Assembly: GCA_016839845.1 (NCBI GenBank)
Contig: JAEOTL010000458.1
Coordinates: forward strand, 1-17,739
Reading direction: 5' to 3'
Source: Promethearchaeota archaeon
GTDB lineage: Archaea; Asgardarchaeota; Lokiarchaeia; Sigynarchaeales; SOKP01
Length of the DNA stretch: 17,739 nucleotides
Position numbers and translations under genes: made by a program. The notes beneath the pieces are model-generated. The model saw nothing but the letters and a program-made list of their open reading frames with translations, searched no databases and was not told the origin of the DNA. Position 1 is the first letter of the stretch, and every line of letters starts with the position of its first letter. This document shows, piece by piece, positions 8,213-14,918 of this stretch.

Positions 8213-8562
8213 TTTTCTATTATTTCTTTCAAGCTTTCTTCGATGATGTTAATTTCTTTTGAATGTGGTTTGAGAATAAATGTGAACTGCTTACGATTTT
8301 CTTGAATAACAATCAAACCTGACAATTTTACCCTATCTTTCATGTGAATTTCTTTTTTCTTACTTATCTCCTTTAATAGTGTGACCAATTCTTGGTATTG
8401 GTGATTAGTAATTTTTTTTTTCTTATATTCACCACCATTATAGATCCCGCTTGAGCTATATAAAGGTTTTACAGGATTGTATTCAATTGACTTGTTAGGC
8501 TCATTTTCAATGATAAATTCATTCCCATTTCCATCGATGTACTTATAGATTTTGATTTTCAT
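8209..8562 (-). CDS. Orphan 117-residue hypothetical protein
   Basis: I do not recognise this protein. It is lysine- and glutamate-rich, with no membrane segment, signal peptide or cysteine motif. Residues 1-20 look like two beta strands (KIKIYKYI, NEFIIE). A Ser/Gly-rich turn (SSSGIYNGGEY) follows at about 36-46, then a helix at about 51-68 (YQELVTLLKEI), a strand at about 80-98 (SGLIVIQ, FTFIL), and a C-terminal helix at about 100-117. The layout suggests a small alpha+beta domain. Its stop overlaps the stop of the GDPD remnant tail to tail, sharing ttaa at 8209-8212. A tataaa sequence lies just upstream of the ATG. Composition and frame suggest a real gene; the function is unknown. Confidence 0.6.
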   Translation of the reverse strand: MKIKIYKYIDGNGNEFIIENEPNKSIEYNPVKPLYSSSGIYNGGEYKKKKITNHQYQELVTLLKEISKKKEIHMKDRVKLSGLIVIQENRKQFTFILKPHSKEINIIEESLKEIIEN

Positions 8563-8597
8563 GATTTGGTTTTATAGTAAAATTTGAATTTTAAAAA

Positions 8598-9422
8598 TTA
8601 AGCCTTCCCTGCTATCCTTGCGATTGCTTCAGATATTTGATCCCACGTTTCATGAGGAAAACTATGTCCCATTCCCTCTATAATTAGTAACTCTGCTCCA
8701 GGAATAGCTTCCTGAGTATCCTTACCTGCTTCCACGTTGATTACGGGGTCATCAGTGCCATGAATAACAAGCGTTGGAACTTTAATTGAAGACAATTTGG
8801 ATTTCCTATTTCCACTTCTCATTATTGCGAAAGATTGCCTACTAATTCCAGGGGGATAGAAACTTCTATCAAAAAATCTTCCTGAAATTTCACGATTCTC
8901 TGCTTCATCATATGGGAATGAACCATAAAGCAAACGCCTGAGTTTAACATAATATTCAATGTATCCTTCACGATCTGAAGGCGCAGGTTGCATTAATACT
9001 CGTCCTACTTCTGGGTCTCCTCTAGGAAGATCTGGATTCCCTGTGGAGCTCATAATTGATGTAAGGCTTAAAACACGGGAAGGGTATCGTAAAGCTATTA
9101 CCTGCACAATCATCCCCCCCATTGATTCTCCACAAATATGGGCTTTTTCAATATTCAATGCATCTAAAAGTCCAATAGCATCATCCGCCATATCTTCTAA
9201 TGAATATTGAGCCTCATCTGCTTGTTCCATTTTGCTTGACAAGCCTATATCTCTATTATCAAATCGAATCACATAGAAACCACGATCTACCAAACATTGA
9301 ATAAATCCTTCATACCAATCAATCATTTGACTCCCTAAGCCATTGACCATAAGTAAAGGTTTATCTGAAGAATCCCCATGAGTTTCATATTCAAGTTCAA
9401 TATTATTTGCTTGGGCTTTCAT
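8598..9422 (-). CDS. Alpha/beta hydrolase (esterase / methylesterase-like)
   Basis: This 274-residue alpha/beta hydrolase shows the standard order. The oxyanion strand LLMVNGLGSQ is at about 23-32. FDNRDIGLS at about 54-62 is typical of the RdmC/haloperoxidase-like subgroup. The nucleophile elbow GESMGG is at 98-103 (S100), the acid is in HGTDDPV (probably D225), and the base is in GMGHSFP (H253). The lid lies at about 125-205. No signal peptide is present, so it should be cytosolic. The likely reaction is hydrolysis of a small ester or lactone; exact substrates of this subgroup cannot be assigned from sequence. It is unrelated in sequence to the type-B esterases nearby. It is divergent from the SDR gene with about 94 nt between the starts, so the two may share a control region. 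An aaagag purine run precedes the ATG. Confidence 0.9.
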   Translation of the reverse strand: MKAQANNIELEYETHGDSSDKPLLMVNGLGSQMIDWYEGFIQCLVDRGFYVIRFDNRDIGLSSKMEQADEAQYSLEDMADDAIGLLDALNIEKAHICGESMGGMIVQVIALRYPSRVLSLTSIMSSTGNPDLPRGDPEVGRVLMQPAPSDREGYIEYYVKLRRLLYGSFPYDEAENREISGRFFDRSFYPPGISRQSFAIMRSGNRKSKLSSIKVPTLVIHGTDDPVINVEAGKDTQEAIPGAELLIIEGMGHSFPHETWDQISEAIARIAGKA

Positions 9423-9516
9423 CCGTTTTTTCTCTTTAAAATTATAGTGGTTTAAGTTTTAAAGCATTAAAGACTTTTAATTTTAACTCGTAAAAGGTAT
9501 AAAGAGTAAAAATGTA

Positions 9517-10353
9517 ATGAGTATGAAAGATAAAGTATGTATTGTAACTGGCGCCAATTCCGGGATAGGCAAAGTTACGGCTCTGGGGTTAGCAAAAATG
9601 AATGCTACTGTAGTAATGCTGTGTCGTAATAAGGAAACTGGAGAAATTGCCCAAGAAGAAATTATCAATGAATCTGGGAACAAAAATATCGATTTATTAT
9701 TATGTGATCTGTCATCTCAAGATCAAATTCGGAAATTTGTGAGTGAATTTAATCAAAAGTACCAAAACCTGCACGTTTTAATCAACAATGCTGGAGTTAT
9801 GGCTGCTAAACGAAATATATGCGTTGATGGATTTGAAATGAATTTTGCTGTGAATCATCTTGGTCCTTTTTTATTGACAAATCTATTACTTGATGTTTTA
9901 AAAAAAAGTGCCCCAAGTAGAATTGTCAACGTGAGTTCAGCAGCCCATAGAATGGCAAAAATAGATTTTGATGATCTTCAGTGTGAAAATAAGAAACATC
10001 GCTTATTTAGAGTATATGGTAATTCTAAACTAGCTTTTATGTTGTTTACTTATGAATTAAGCAGAAAATTGGAAGGAACAGGAGTAACTGTTAATGCAGT
10101 TCACCCGGGGATGATAAATACCAATTTAGGCAGGGAGATGTCGAAATTCAGTCAATGGTTCGGAAAACTTATTTTCAAAAGCCCTGAAAAAGGTGCAGAA
10201 ACTTCAATCTATTTAGCATCTTCCCCAGAAGTAGAAGGAATAACGGGAAAATATTATATTAAAAAACAGCAACAACAATCGTCCGAAGAATCTTACAACC
10301 AAGAGGATGCTAAGAAATTATGGGAAATAAGTGCCAAATTAACAAACCAATAA
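9517..10353 (+). CDS. Short-chain dehydrogenase/reductase, retinol dehydrogenase-like
   Basis: This is a 278-residue classical SDR. The cofactor motif TGANSGIG is at 11-18, and R37 at the end of the second strand suggests NADP(H) preference. NNAGV is at 90-94, a structural Asn is at 113 (AVNHLGPF), the catalytic Ser is in NVSSAAH (about 141), and the YGNSK motif gives Y167 and K171. HPGMINTNL at about 196-204 is the conserved strand after the active site. The overall pattern, including CDLSSQDQI and GPFLLTNLLL, resembles the RDH11-14/WWOX-like subgroup that reduces or oxidises lipophilic aldehydes and alcohols. The sequence ends in a polar tail with a QQQQ tract. It is probably cytosolic or peripheral. 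It is divergent from the alpha/beta hydrolase and followed at once by a T9 tract. The true substrate is unknown. Confidence 0.92.
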   Translation: MSMKDKVCIVTGANSGIGKVTALGLAKMNATVVMLCRNKETGEIAQEEIINESGNKNIDLLLCDLSSQDQIRKFVSEFNQKYQNLHVLINNAGVMAAKRNICVDGFEMNFAVNHLGPFLLTNLLLDVLKKSAPSRIVNVSSAAHRMAKIDFDDLQCENKKHRLFRVYGNSKLAFMLFTYELSRKLEGTGVTVNAVHPGMINTNLGREMSKFSQWFGKLIFKSPEKGAETSIYLASSPEVEGITGKYYIKKQQQQSSEESYNQEDAKKLWEISAKLTNQ

Positions 10354-10362
10354 TTTTTTTTT
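10354..10362 (+). terminator. T-tract terminator after the SDR gene
   Basis: Nine consecutive T residues follow directly on the stop codon, with a second short T run (gcttttta) a few bases later. No hairpin is evident, which is normal for archaeal termination. Confidence 0.5.
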
Positions 10363-10654
10363 AACGCTTTTTATTGTGTTAATTTCTTCCCAATATCTCA
10401 ATCATATGGAAAAACTTTTGGAATTTACAATATCAATTCTTTTCCATCTCAGTGTAAAAAATGGAATTTTATCGAATATTTTTTTATTTTAAAATTTTGT
10501 GAGTTAATCAATAAATACCCTTTCCTTCAATTTAGTGATTATAAGCCCCCGTTGTTTATTTTTTTCCATAATAGAGAACAATTTCTTATTAGAATCCCAA
10601 TCAATAATAAAATTAACAATAAATAAAAAAAAAATAATAAAAAGTAATTAGAGT
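10354..10654. other. 301-nt intergenic region
   Basis: It is very AT-rich, with a T-tract terminator at the left and A-rich homopolymer runs at about 10620-10645. A weak inverted pair, atggaaaa (10406-10413) and ttttccat (10440-10447), could form an 8-bp stem with a 26-nt loop, which is not compelling. No tRNA, convincing ORF or clear promoter for the downstream gene is visible. Confidence 0.5.
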
Positions 10655-11020
10655 GTGATAAATTTGGTTGATTATAAAGAAGTAATTGGCTGGATGTTAG
10701 GTGCATCAATAGCCGTTGTTTGGATAAGCTTTGCATTTCTTGGAGCAGGGAATATGATGTTTCTCGTTGTTGCCATTTCCCTTACTATAATGTTGGGTAC
10801 AGCATCTGGAGGTCTTACTGCGGTAAGCCAAAAGAAAAGTGACTCTAAAGAAGTAGTTGGCTGGATGCTCGGTGCATCTATCGCAGTTGTTTGGATGAGC
10901 TTTGCAATGCTTGGGCTGTTGGGTTTTTCTATTTTTCTCGTTGTAGCCATTTCCCTTACTATAATATTAGGCACATTATCTGGGGGACTTATTAGTCTAA
11001 GTAAGAAAAATACTAAATAA
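10655..11020 (+). CDS. Four-TM protein built from two near-identical 2-TM units (GTG start)
   Basis: This 121-residue protein consists of an internal tandem duplication. Unit 1 covers residues 8-64 and unit 2 residues 65-121. KEVxGWMLGASIAVVW is shared at the start of both, and FLVVAISLTIxLGTxSGGL at about 36-54 and 94-112. By hand count 20 of 23 and 17 of 19 residues match in these blocks. Each unit has two hydrophobic helices (about 12-31 and 34-54; 69-90 and 93-113), ending in a lysine-rich segment, so a four-helix membrane protein is expected. The start is GTG at 10655; a TTG three codons later is possible. No family or active residue is recognised. A T10 tract follows. It may be a small channel, a structural protein or a membrane anchor, but this is open. 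Confidence 0.75.
   Translation: MINLVDYKEVIGWMLGASIAVVWISFAFLGAGNMMFLVVAISLTIMLGTASGGLTAVSQKKSDSKEVVGWMLGASIAVVWMSFAMLGLLGFSIFLVVAISLTIILGTLSGGLISLSKKNTK
10676..11017 (+). repeat. Tandem in-frame duplication of about 171 bp
   Basis: Unit 1 begins at 10676 and unit 2 at 10847, both with aaagaagta. By hand count the two conserved blocks match at about 59 of 69 and 49 of 57 nucleotides (about 86%), with a longest exact run of 20 nt (10772-10791 and 10946-10965). A one-codon indel lies in the loop between the helices. Several differences are synonymous, which suggests the repeat is maintained as protein. Confidence 0.85.
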
Positions 11021-11033
11021 AGCAAGAAACATC

Positions 11034-11043
11034 TTTTTTTTTT
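11034..11043 (+). terminator. T10 terminator after the 2-TM repeat gene
   Basis: Ten consecutive T residues lie 13 nt after the stop codon, followed by another T-rich stretch. No stem is present. Confidence 0.5.
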
Positions 11044-11135
11044 ATTTTCTCTAAATTTCTATCTGAATTTTTTTATAGCTATAACGATTACTTTACCTAT
11101 TCACGATTATTTAAAGTTTAAGAAGGTCGAATGAA

Positions 11136-12467
11136 ATGGGGAAAATTTTAGAGCTTGCCGAAGATTTATGGGTTGGAAAGACAGATACTTTTTCTCATCA
11201 TCCTTTTGGTGAGCCCCGAGATATTGAATTAATCAAGGAACTTAATTCACAAAAAACCTGGTTTTATCGGGGATTTTCAAATTCGATAATTAGAGAAACT
11301 GATGAGGGGTTGATTATTGTTGATCCAGGAGCGTTGTTTGATGTGAACTGGAAATTCAAAGCTGTTAGAAAGGTAACCTCTCAAAAAGCCCATACCGCAA
11401 TATTTACTCATGGTCACGTTGATCACGTAGGAATTTTGCCATATATTAAAGAAAGTGAGAGAAATAATTGGCCAAATATTCGGATCATAGCACATAAAGC
11501 AATTTTAAGAAGAATGCATCGCTATAAATTGACAGAAAGTTGGAATGGATTTATTAATTTACGACAATTTAGAGGAGGGAAAGGAGTCCCTATCTTTCCT
11601 ACAAATTTTCAATACCCCACTTTAACTTTTCAGGATTCACTTTCTATTGAAGTTGGGGGGGTTGAGGCTCAGTTAAAGCATGCCCGTGGAGAAACTGATG
11701 ATCATACGTGGGTATTTTTCCCAGATTCAAAAATATTATGCACAGGAGACTTATTCATCTGGGGTGTGCCAAATACCGGAAATCCTCAGAAAGTTCAACG
11801 TTATGCTCAAGAGTGGGCTTTAGCACTAAAGAAGATGGAAACATTGACCCCTGAAATCTTATGCCCAGGACACGGTGTTCCAATAATTGGAGAAGAACGA
11901 GTTAAAGAAGCTTTGAGTAATACTGCCTTATTATTGGAGTCTCTCAATTCTCAAACTATTGATCTAATGAATCAAGGTGTTTCTTTAGATACGGTTATAC
12001 ATACCGTAAAAGCTCCCGAGGATTTACTCCAAAAACCTTACTTAAAGCCTATTTACGATGAGCCTGAATTTATTGTTAGAAACATTTGGCGATTATATGG
12101 GGGGTGGTATGATGGGACTCCTTCTCATTTAAAACCTGCTCCTGAAATTGATCAAGCCAAAGAGGTGGCAAATCTAGCTGGAGGTGCAGAAAAGCTAGCA
12201 AAAAGAGCGTCGGAAGTTTTAAACAAGGGTGATCTTCGATTAGCATGTCATCTAGCCGAATGGGCTTGGTTAAGTTCTCCTAAGAACAAGAATATCTGTG
12301 AAATTGCATCAAATATTTTTACCACTCGAGCTAAACAAGAAACTTCAACAATGGCAATTGGAATCTATTTAGCAGCAGCCAGAAAAATGGGGGGTGAACC
12401 GGAAAAAGAATTACCAGGAAGAACTGTAATGCAAGCCCAAGATTTCAAGAATCAGCCTTTCTTCTAA
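11136..12467 (+). CDS. MBL-fold hydrolase with alkylsulfatase-type helical domain
   Basis: This is a 443-residue protein. Residues about 45-250 are an MBL domain with HGHVDH at 92-97, H182 in the HARGETDDH segment, D205 in TGDLF and H246 in PGHG, giving a full di-zinc site. Residues about 310-405 (WRLYGGWYDGTPSHLKP, then AGGAEKLAKRASEVLNKGDLRLACHLAEWAWLSSP) match the alkylsulfatase dimerisation domain of SdsA-type enzymes. Those enzymes are usually longer (over 600 residues) and carry a C-terminal SCP2-like domain, which is absent here, as is a signal peptide. It may therefore be a cytosolic alkylsulfatase-like or generic hydrolase rather than a secreted SDS sulfatase. An agaagg SD-like run precedes the ATG. 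It converges on the flavodoxin gene with a 9-nt gap. Confidence 0.87.
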   Translation: MGKILELAEDLWVGKTDTFSHHPFGEPRDIELIKELNSQKTWFYRGFSNSIIRETDEGLIIVDPGALFDVNWKFKAVRKVTSQKAHTAIFTHGHVDHVGILPYIKESERNNWPNIRIIAHKAILRRMHRYKLTESWNGFINLRQFRGGKGVPIFPTNFQYPTLTFQDSLSIEVGGVEAQLKHARGETDDHTWVFFPDSKILCTGDLFIWGVPNTGNPQKVQRYAQEWALALKKMETLTPEILCPGHGVPIIGEERVKEALSNTALLLESLNSQTIDLMNQGVSLDTVIHTVKAPEDLLQKPYLKPIYDEPEFIVRNIWRLYGGWYDGTPSHLKPAPEIDQAKEVANLAGGAEKLAKRASEVLNKGDLRLACHLAEWAWLSSPKNKNICEIASNIFTTRAKQETSTMAIGIYLAAARKMGGEPEKELPGRTVMQAQDFKNQPFF

Positions 12468-12476
12468 TCAACATAT

Positions 12477-13337
12477 TCAGATAATTTTTTCATAATCTAC
12501 GTAAGGACGAAATTTACCTTGGTCTTCTGCTTTTTTTAACTCACTCACATACAATTTTAAATTTCCCTTCGAAGATCTTCTCATTCTCTTCCAATCTGCA
12601 ATAATAGCACCTTCAGGGCATGACTTCTCACAATAAAGGCAATAAATGCATCCCTCATTCTGAATTTCAGGAGGATTCGATTCTACATTAATTGCATCAA
12701 CAGGACAGTTTTCTTGGCACGTTAAACATAGTGTACACTTATCCTCATCAATTGAAAATTTAGGATTGATTTGTTTTAGAACATCCAGCGTTAACGTTTT
12801 TGATTGGTTTGCCCACCATGTGTCTTCTATTAAATCAAATTTTGGAATCAAGCTCATGTCTCCATCTTTGACCTTTAAACTAATATCGCAGATAGTTTCA
12901 CCAAATTTTGTGGCTTCTTCAATCTCAATCTCATCTGGGTGATTTACAGTATGCATAATTTCCGGATAAAATTGGAGAGAAGATTCTGAGTATGAATCAA
13001 ATGTTCCAATTACTACATATCCTTTTTTTTGTAGTTCTTCTTGCATATAATAGAATGTGTTGCCTATAACACTCCCGTGAGTACAAAAAAGGAATGTGTG
13101 CTTCCCCTCTGAATTATCCATTGACTGTATGAAATTTTGAACGTTCAACGGTTCCCTATAGTAAAAAGTTGGTGTTCCAATTCCAATAAGTTCATACTTT
13201 TCTAAATTTTTCGATTGTGCTCTCTTTATCTGGATAATTTCACAAGAATTATCACTGTTAAGAACTCCTTCCATAATCTTTTGAGTTATTTTCTTGGTTC
13301 CACCAGTTTGCGAGAAAAAAATCATTAAAACTTTCAA
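12477..13337 (-). CDS. Flavodoxin / 2x[4Fe-4S] ferredoxin fusion (EFR1 family, TTG start)
   Basis: This 286-residue redox protein is of the EFR1 type. The N-terminal flavodoxin-like domain (about 1-165) has the phosphate loop SQTGGTKK at 9-16. The C-terminal part has two CxxCxxCxxxCP clusters, C201/C204/C207/C211 and C230/C233/C236/C240, each fitting one [4Fe-4S] centre. It should shuttle electrons between FMN and the clusters in the cytosol of an anaerobe; the partner enzyme is not in view. TTG at 13337 is preferred over the ATG at codon 5, because aggga (13343-13347) lies 5 nt upstream and the extra residues complete the first beta strand. It converges on the MBL gene and is divergent from the MFS pair. 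A basic stretch (KRMRRSSK) follows the second cluster. Confidence 0.93.
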   Translation of the reverse strand: MKVLMIFFSQTGGTKKITQKIMEGVLNSDNSCEIIQIKRAQSKNLEKYELIGIGTPTFYYREPLNVQNFIQSMDNSEGKHTFLFCTHGSVIGNTFYYMQEELQKKGYVVIGTFDSYSESSLQFYPEIMHTVNHPDEIEIEEATKFGETICDISLKVKDGDMSLIPKFDLIEDTWWANQSKTLTLDVLKQINPKFSIDEDKCTLCLTCQENCPVDAINVESNPPEIQNEGCIYCLYCEKSCPEGAIIADWKRMRRSSKGNLKLYVSELKKAEDQGKFRPYVDYEKII

Positions 13338-13342
13338 TATGG

Positions 13343-13347
13343 TCCCT
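13343..13347 (-). promoter_or_regulatory. Shine-Dalgarno site supporting a TTG start
   Basis: On the minus strand aggga lies 5 nt before TTG at 13337. The internal ATG at codon 5 has no comparable site. Confidence 0.45.
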
Positions 13348-13418
13348 ATTAGTTATTAATAAATTTAAAACAAGAGTTTTACTTAAAAATATTTGTAAAA
13401 TATTTACTGAAAATTCAC

Positions 13419-13449
13419 AAATGAAATTTTATATGCTCTCCTTTATTTT
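13419..13449 (+). promoter_or_regulatory. Promoter element of MFS gene 1 (copy A of a duplicated motif)
   Basis: A 17-nt stretch with a BRE-like atgaaa and a ttttatat TATA core is identical to 14850-14866. The next 14 nt differ at only 3 positions. It is 114 nt before the TTG start but 69 nt before the codon that corresponds to the ATG of MFS gene 2. Confidence 0.6.
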
Positions 13450-13532
13450 TTATTTCAAATTTTTAAACATTTTCGATGTGAAATATTTTTTTCTTTCAAA
13501 ATAATCCAGAAGAGGAAGAACATAGGAAATAT

Positions 13533-14819
13533 TTGGAGAAGTATCAAATAAATCCCTCTCGTGCTATGTTTACGATTATCCTTAGCATAATGATCGATGT
13601 TTTTGGCTATTCGATGGTAATGCCATTATTACCAGCTATAGCAACAACCCTTGGGGCAACTCCAATAATTTATGGTTCTATAATTGCTTCCAATGCAGTT
13701 ATGCTCTTAATATTTGGACCAATTTGGGGTAAGTTAAGTGACAAGTATGGACGAAAGTCGATTTTAATGATTTCTCAAGCAGGAACAGGTGCTGCATTTT
13801 TATTATTAGCTTTTTCAAATTCTCTATATGTTATTCTTGCTGGACGGATTTTAGATGGAATTTTTAGTGGCCAGTTTCCAATTGTACGGGCATATATTTC
13901 TGATGTGACGACTCCACAAACTCGGGCCTCCCATATGAGTAAAATGATGGTCGGATATACGGGTGGAATGATAATAGGACCCCTTCTTGGGGGTATTCTA
14001 GGTTCATTTGGTTGGGGTGTACCAATGATATTTGCCAGTTTACTCTGTGTTTTCTCCGTTGTCTTAACATATAGAGTTATAGTTGAAAGTATGCCTAAAG
14101 AACGAATTGCAGACTTAAAGGCTAAACGAGATCTCTTAAAAGACTCTCCCGATGAAAAAAATAGTATTTGGACTAAAGAAGTTGGCATTAGGTTTTCCCA
14201 ACTTTTATTACATTCGTTTATTGCTATGATTTTTCAAACAGGGCTATCATTTACTCTTTATAGAAGATATAACGCGAACTATGTTATTATAGGTTCAATC
14301 ATGTCGATAACTGGAATCGTTTTATTAGTCTATGGTTTATTTCTTATAAAACGCGTTATTCAGAAAATTGGTGAGAAACGAATTTTCTTTCTATGCCTCT
14401 GTGGATATATTATAATCTTTCTGATTTATCCTTACTTAGGTGAGTTTTGGATGATGTATCCATTCATGGCAATATATGCTTTATGTATGTCTTCTATTTA
14501 TCCACTTATTTCTACTAATATTACGAAAGCAGTAGGACCCGCTAAACAAGGTGAATTAAGTGGATGGTCTACAAATCTACGTTCAATAGCTCAAATAGCA
14601 AGTCCGTTTGTATCAATGGGCTTCCTAGAACTAGGTGGTTTAACTATTGGTTCGATATTCTTCGACTCTTATCAATTAATTGGTTTTACTATTGCGATTT
14701 TATCTATAATCCTTATAACAGTTGCGTTAATTGATGTTAAAATGCATCCCAGGCTATATTCCTATGAAAAAGCTTTAAGAAAAAGGAAGAAAGAGTCTAA
14801 GAAGGCAACGAAAACATAA
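13533..14819 (+). CDS. MFS transporter, DHA1/TetA-like, copy 1
   Basis: This 428-residue protein has about 12 hydrophobic segments. It carries D22 in TM1 (IDVFGYSMVMPLLP), motif A GKLSDKYGRK at 66-75 in the loop between TM2 and TM3, and the antiporter motif C pattern (GYTGGMIIGPLLGG) at 141-154. This is typical of proton-driven drug/metabolite exporters of the DHA1 (TetA) type. The C-terminal tail is short and lysine-rich. The start is uncertain: the frame upstream encodes a charged segment (EEEEHRKYLEKYQ) homologous to the N-terminal extension of copy 2 but has no ATG there, and an in-frame ATG at 13476 is followed at once by TGA. TTG at 13533, with aggaa 4 nt upstream, is the best available start. 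The substrate cannot be predicted. Confidence 0.9.
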   Translation: MEKYQINPSRAMFTIILSIMIDVFGYSMVMPLLPAIATTLGATPIIYGSIIASNAVMLLIFGPIWGKLSDKYGRKSILMISQAGTGAAFLLLAFSNSLYVILAGRILDGIFSGQFPIVRAYISDVTTPQTRASHMSKMMVGYTGGMIIGPLLGGILGSFGWGVPMIFASLLCVFSVVLTYRVIVESMPKERIADLKAKRDLLKDSPDEKNSIWTKEVGIRFSQLLLHSFIAMIFQTGLSFTLYRRYNANYVIIGSIMSITGIVLLVYGLFLIKRVIQKIGEKRIFFLCLCGYIIIFLIYPYLGEFWMMYPFMAIYALCMSSIYPLISTNITKAVGPAKQGELSGWSTNLRSIAQIASPFVSMGFLELGGLTIGSIFFDSYQLIGFTIAILSIILITVALIDVKMHPRLYSYEKALRKRKKESKKATKT

Positions 14820-14849
14820 TTAGACATTATTGGATGAAAATAATAACTT

Positions 14850-14880
14850 AAATGAAATTTTATATGGATTCCTTTATTTT
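14850..14880 (+). promoter_or_regulatory. Promoter element of MFS gene 2 (copy B of a duplicated motif)
   Basis: Its first 17 nt are identical to 13419-13435 and it is followed by tcctttatttt, also shared. The TATA core ttttatat lies about 60 nt before the ATG at 14919, and ctaagg at 14905-14910 is a weak SD site. The element implies that copy 2 is transcribed separately rather than only from the promoter of copy 1. Confidence 0.6.
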
Positions 14881-14918
14881 CAAACTCATAATACTATAAG
14901 CCCACTAAGGATAACAAA

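Noticed and set aside
10406..10447. Possible hairpin from atggaaaa and ttttccat
   Set aside because: It is only an 8-bp AT-rich stem with a 26-nt loop in a region of low complexity; expected by chance.
10539..10736. Minus-strand 65-codon frame with a very hydrophobic centre
   Set aside because: It derives from an A-rich homopolymer tract read in antisense and overlaps the start of the repeat gene; there is no RBS or promoter.
10672..11025. Long antisense open frame of 117 codons opposite the 2-TM repeat gene
   Set aside because: It is open because the repeat duplicates the same codon pattern. Its translation is proline-rich and contains the reverse image of the repeat. The sense frame has proper TM helices and a terminator.
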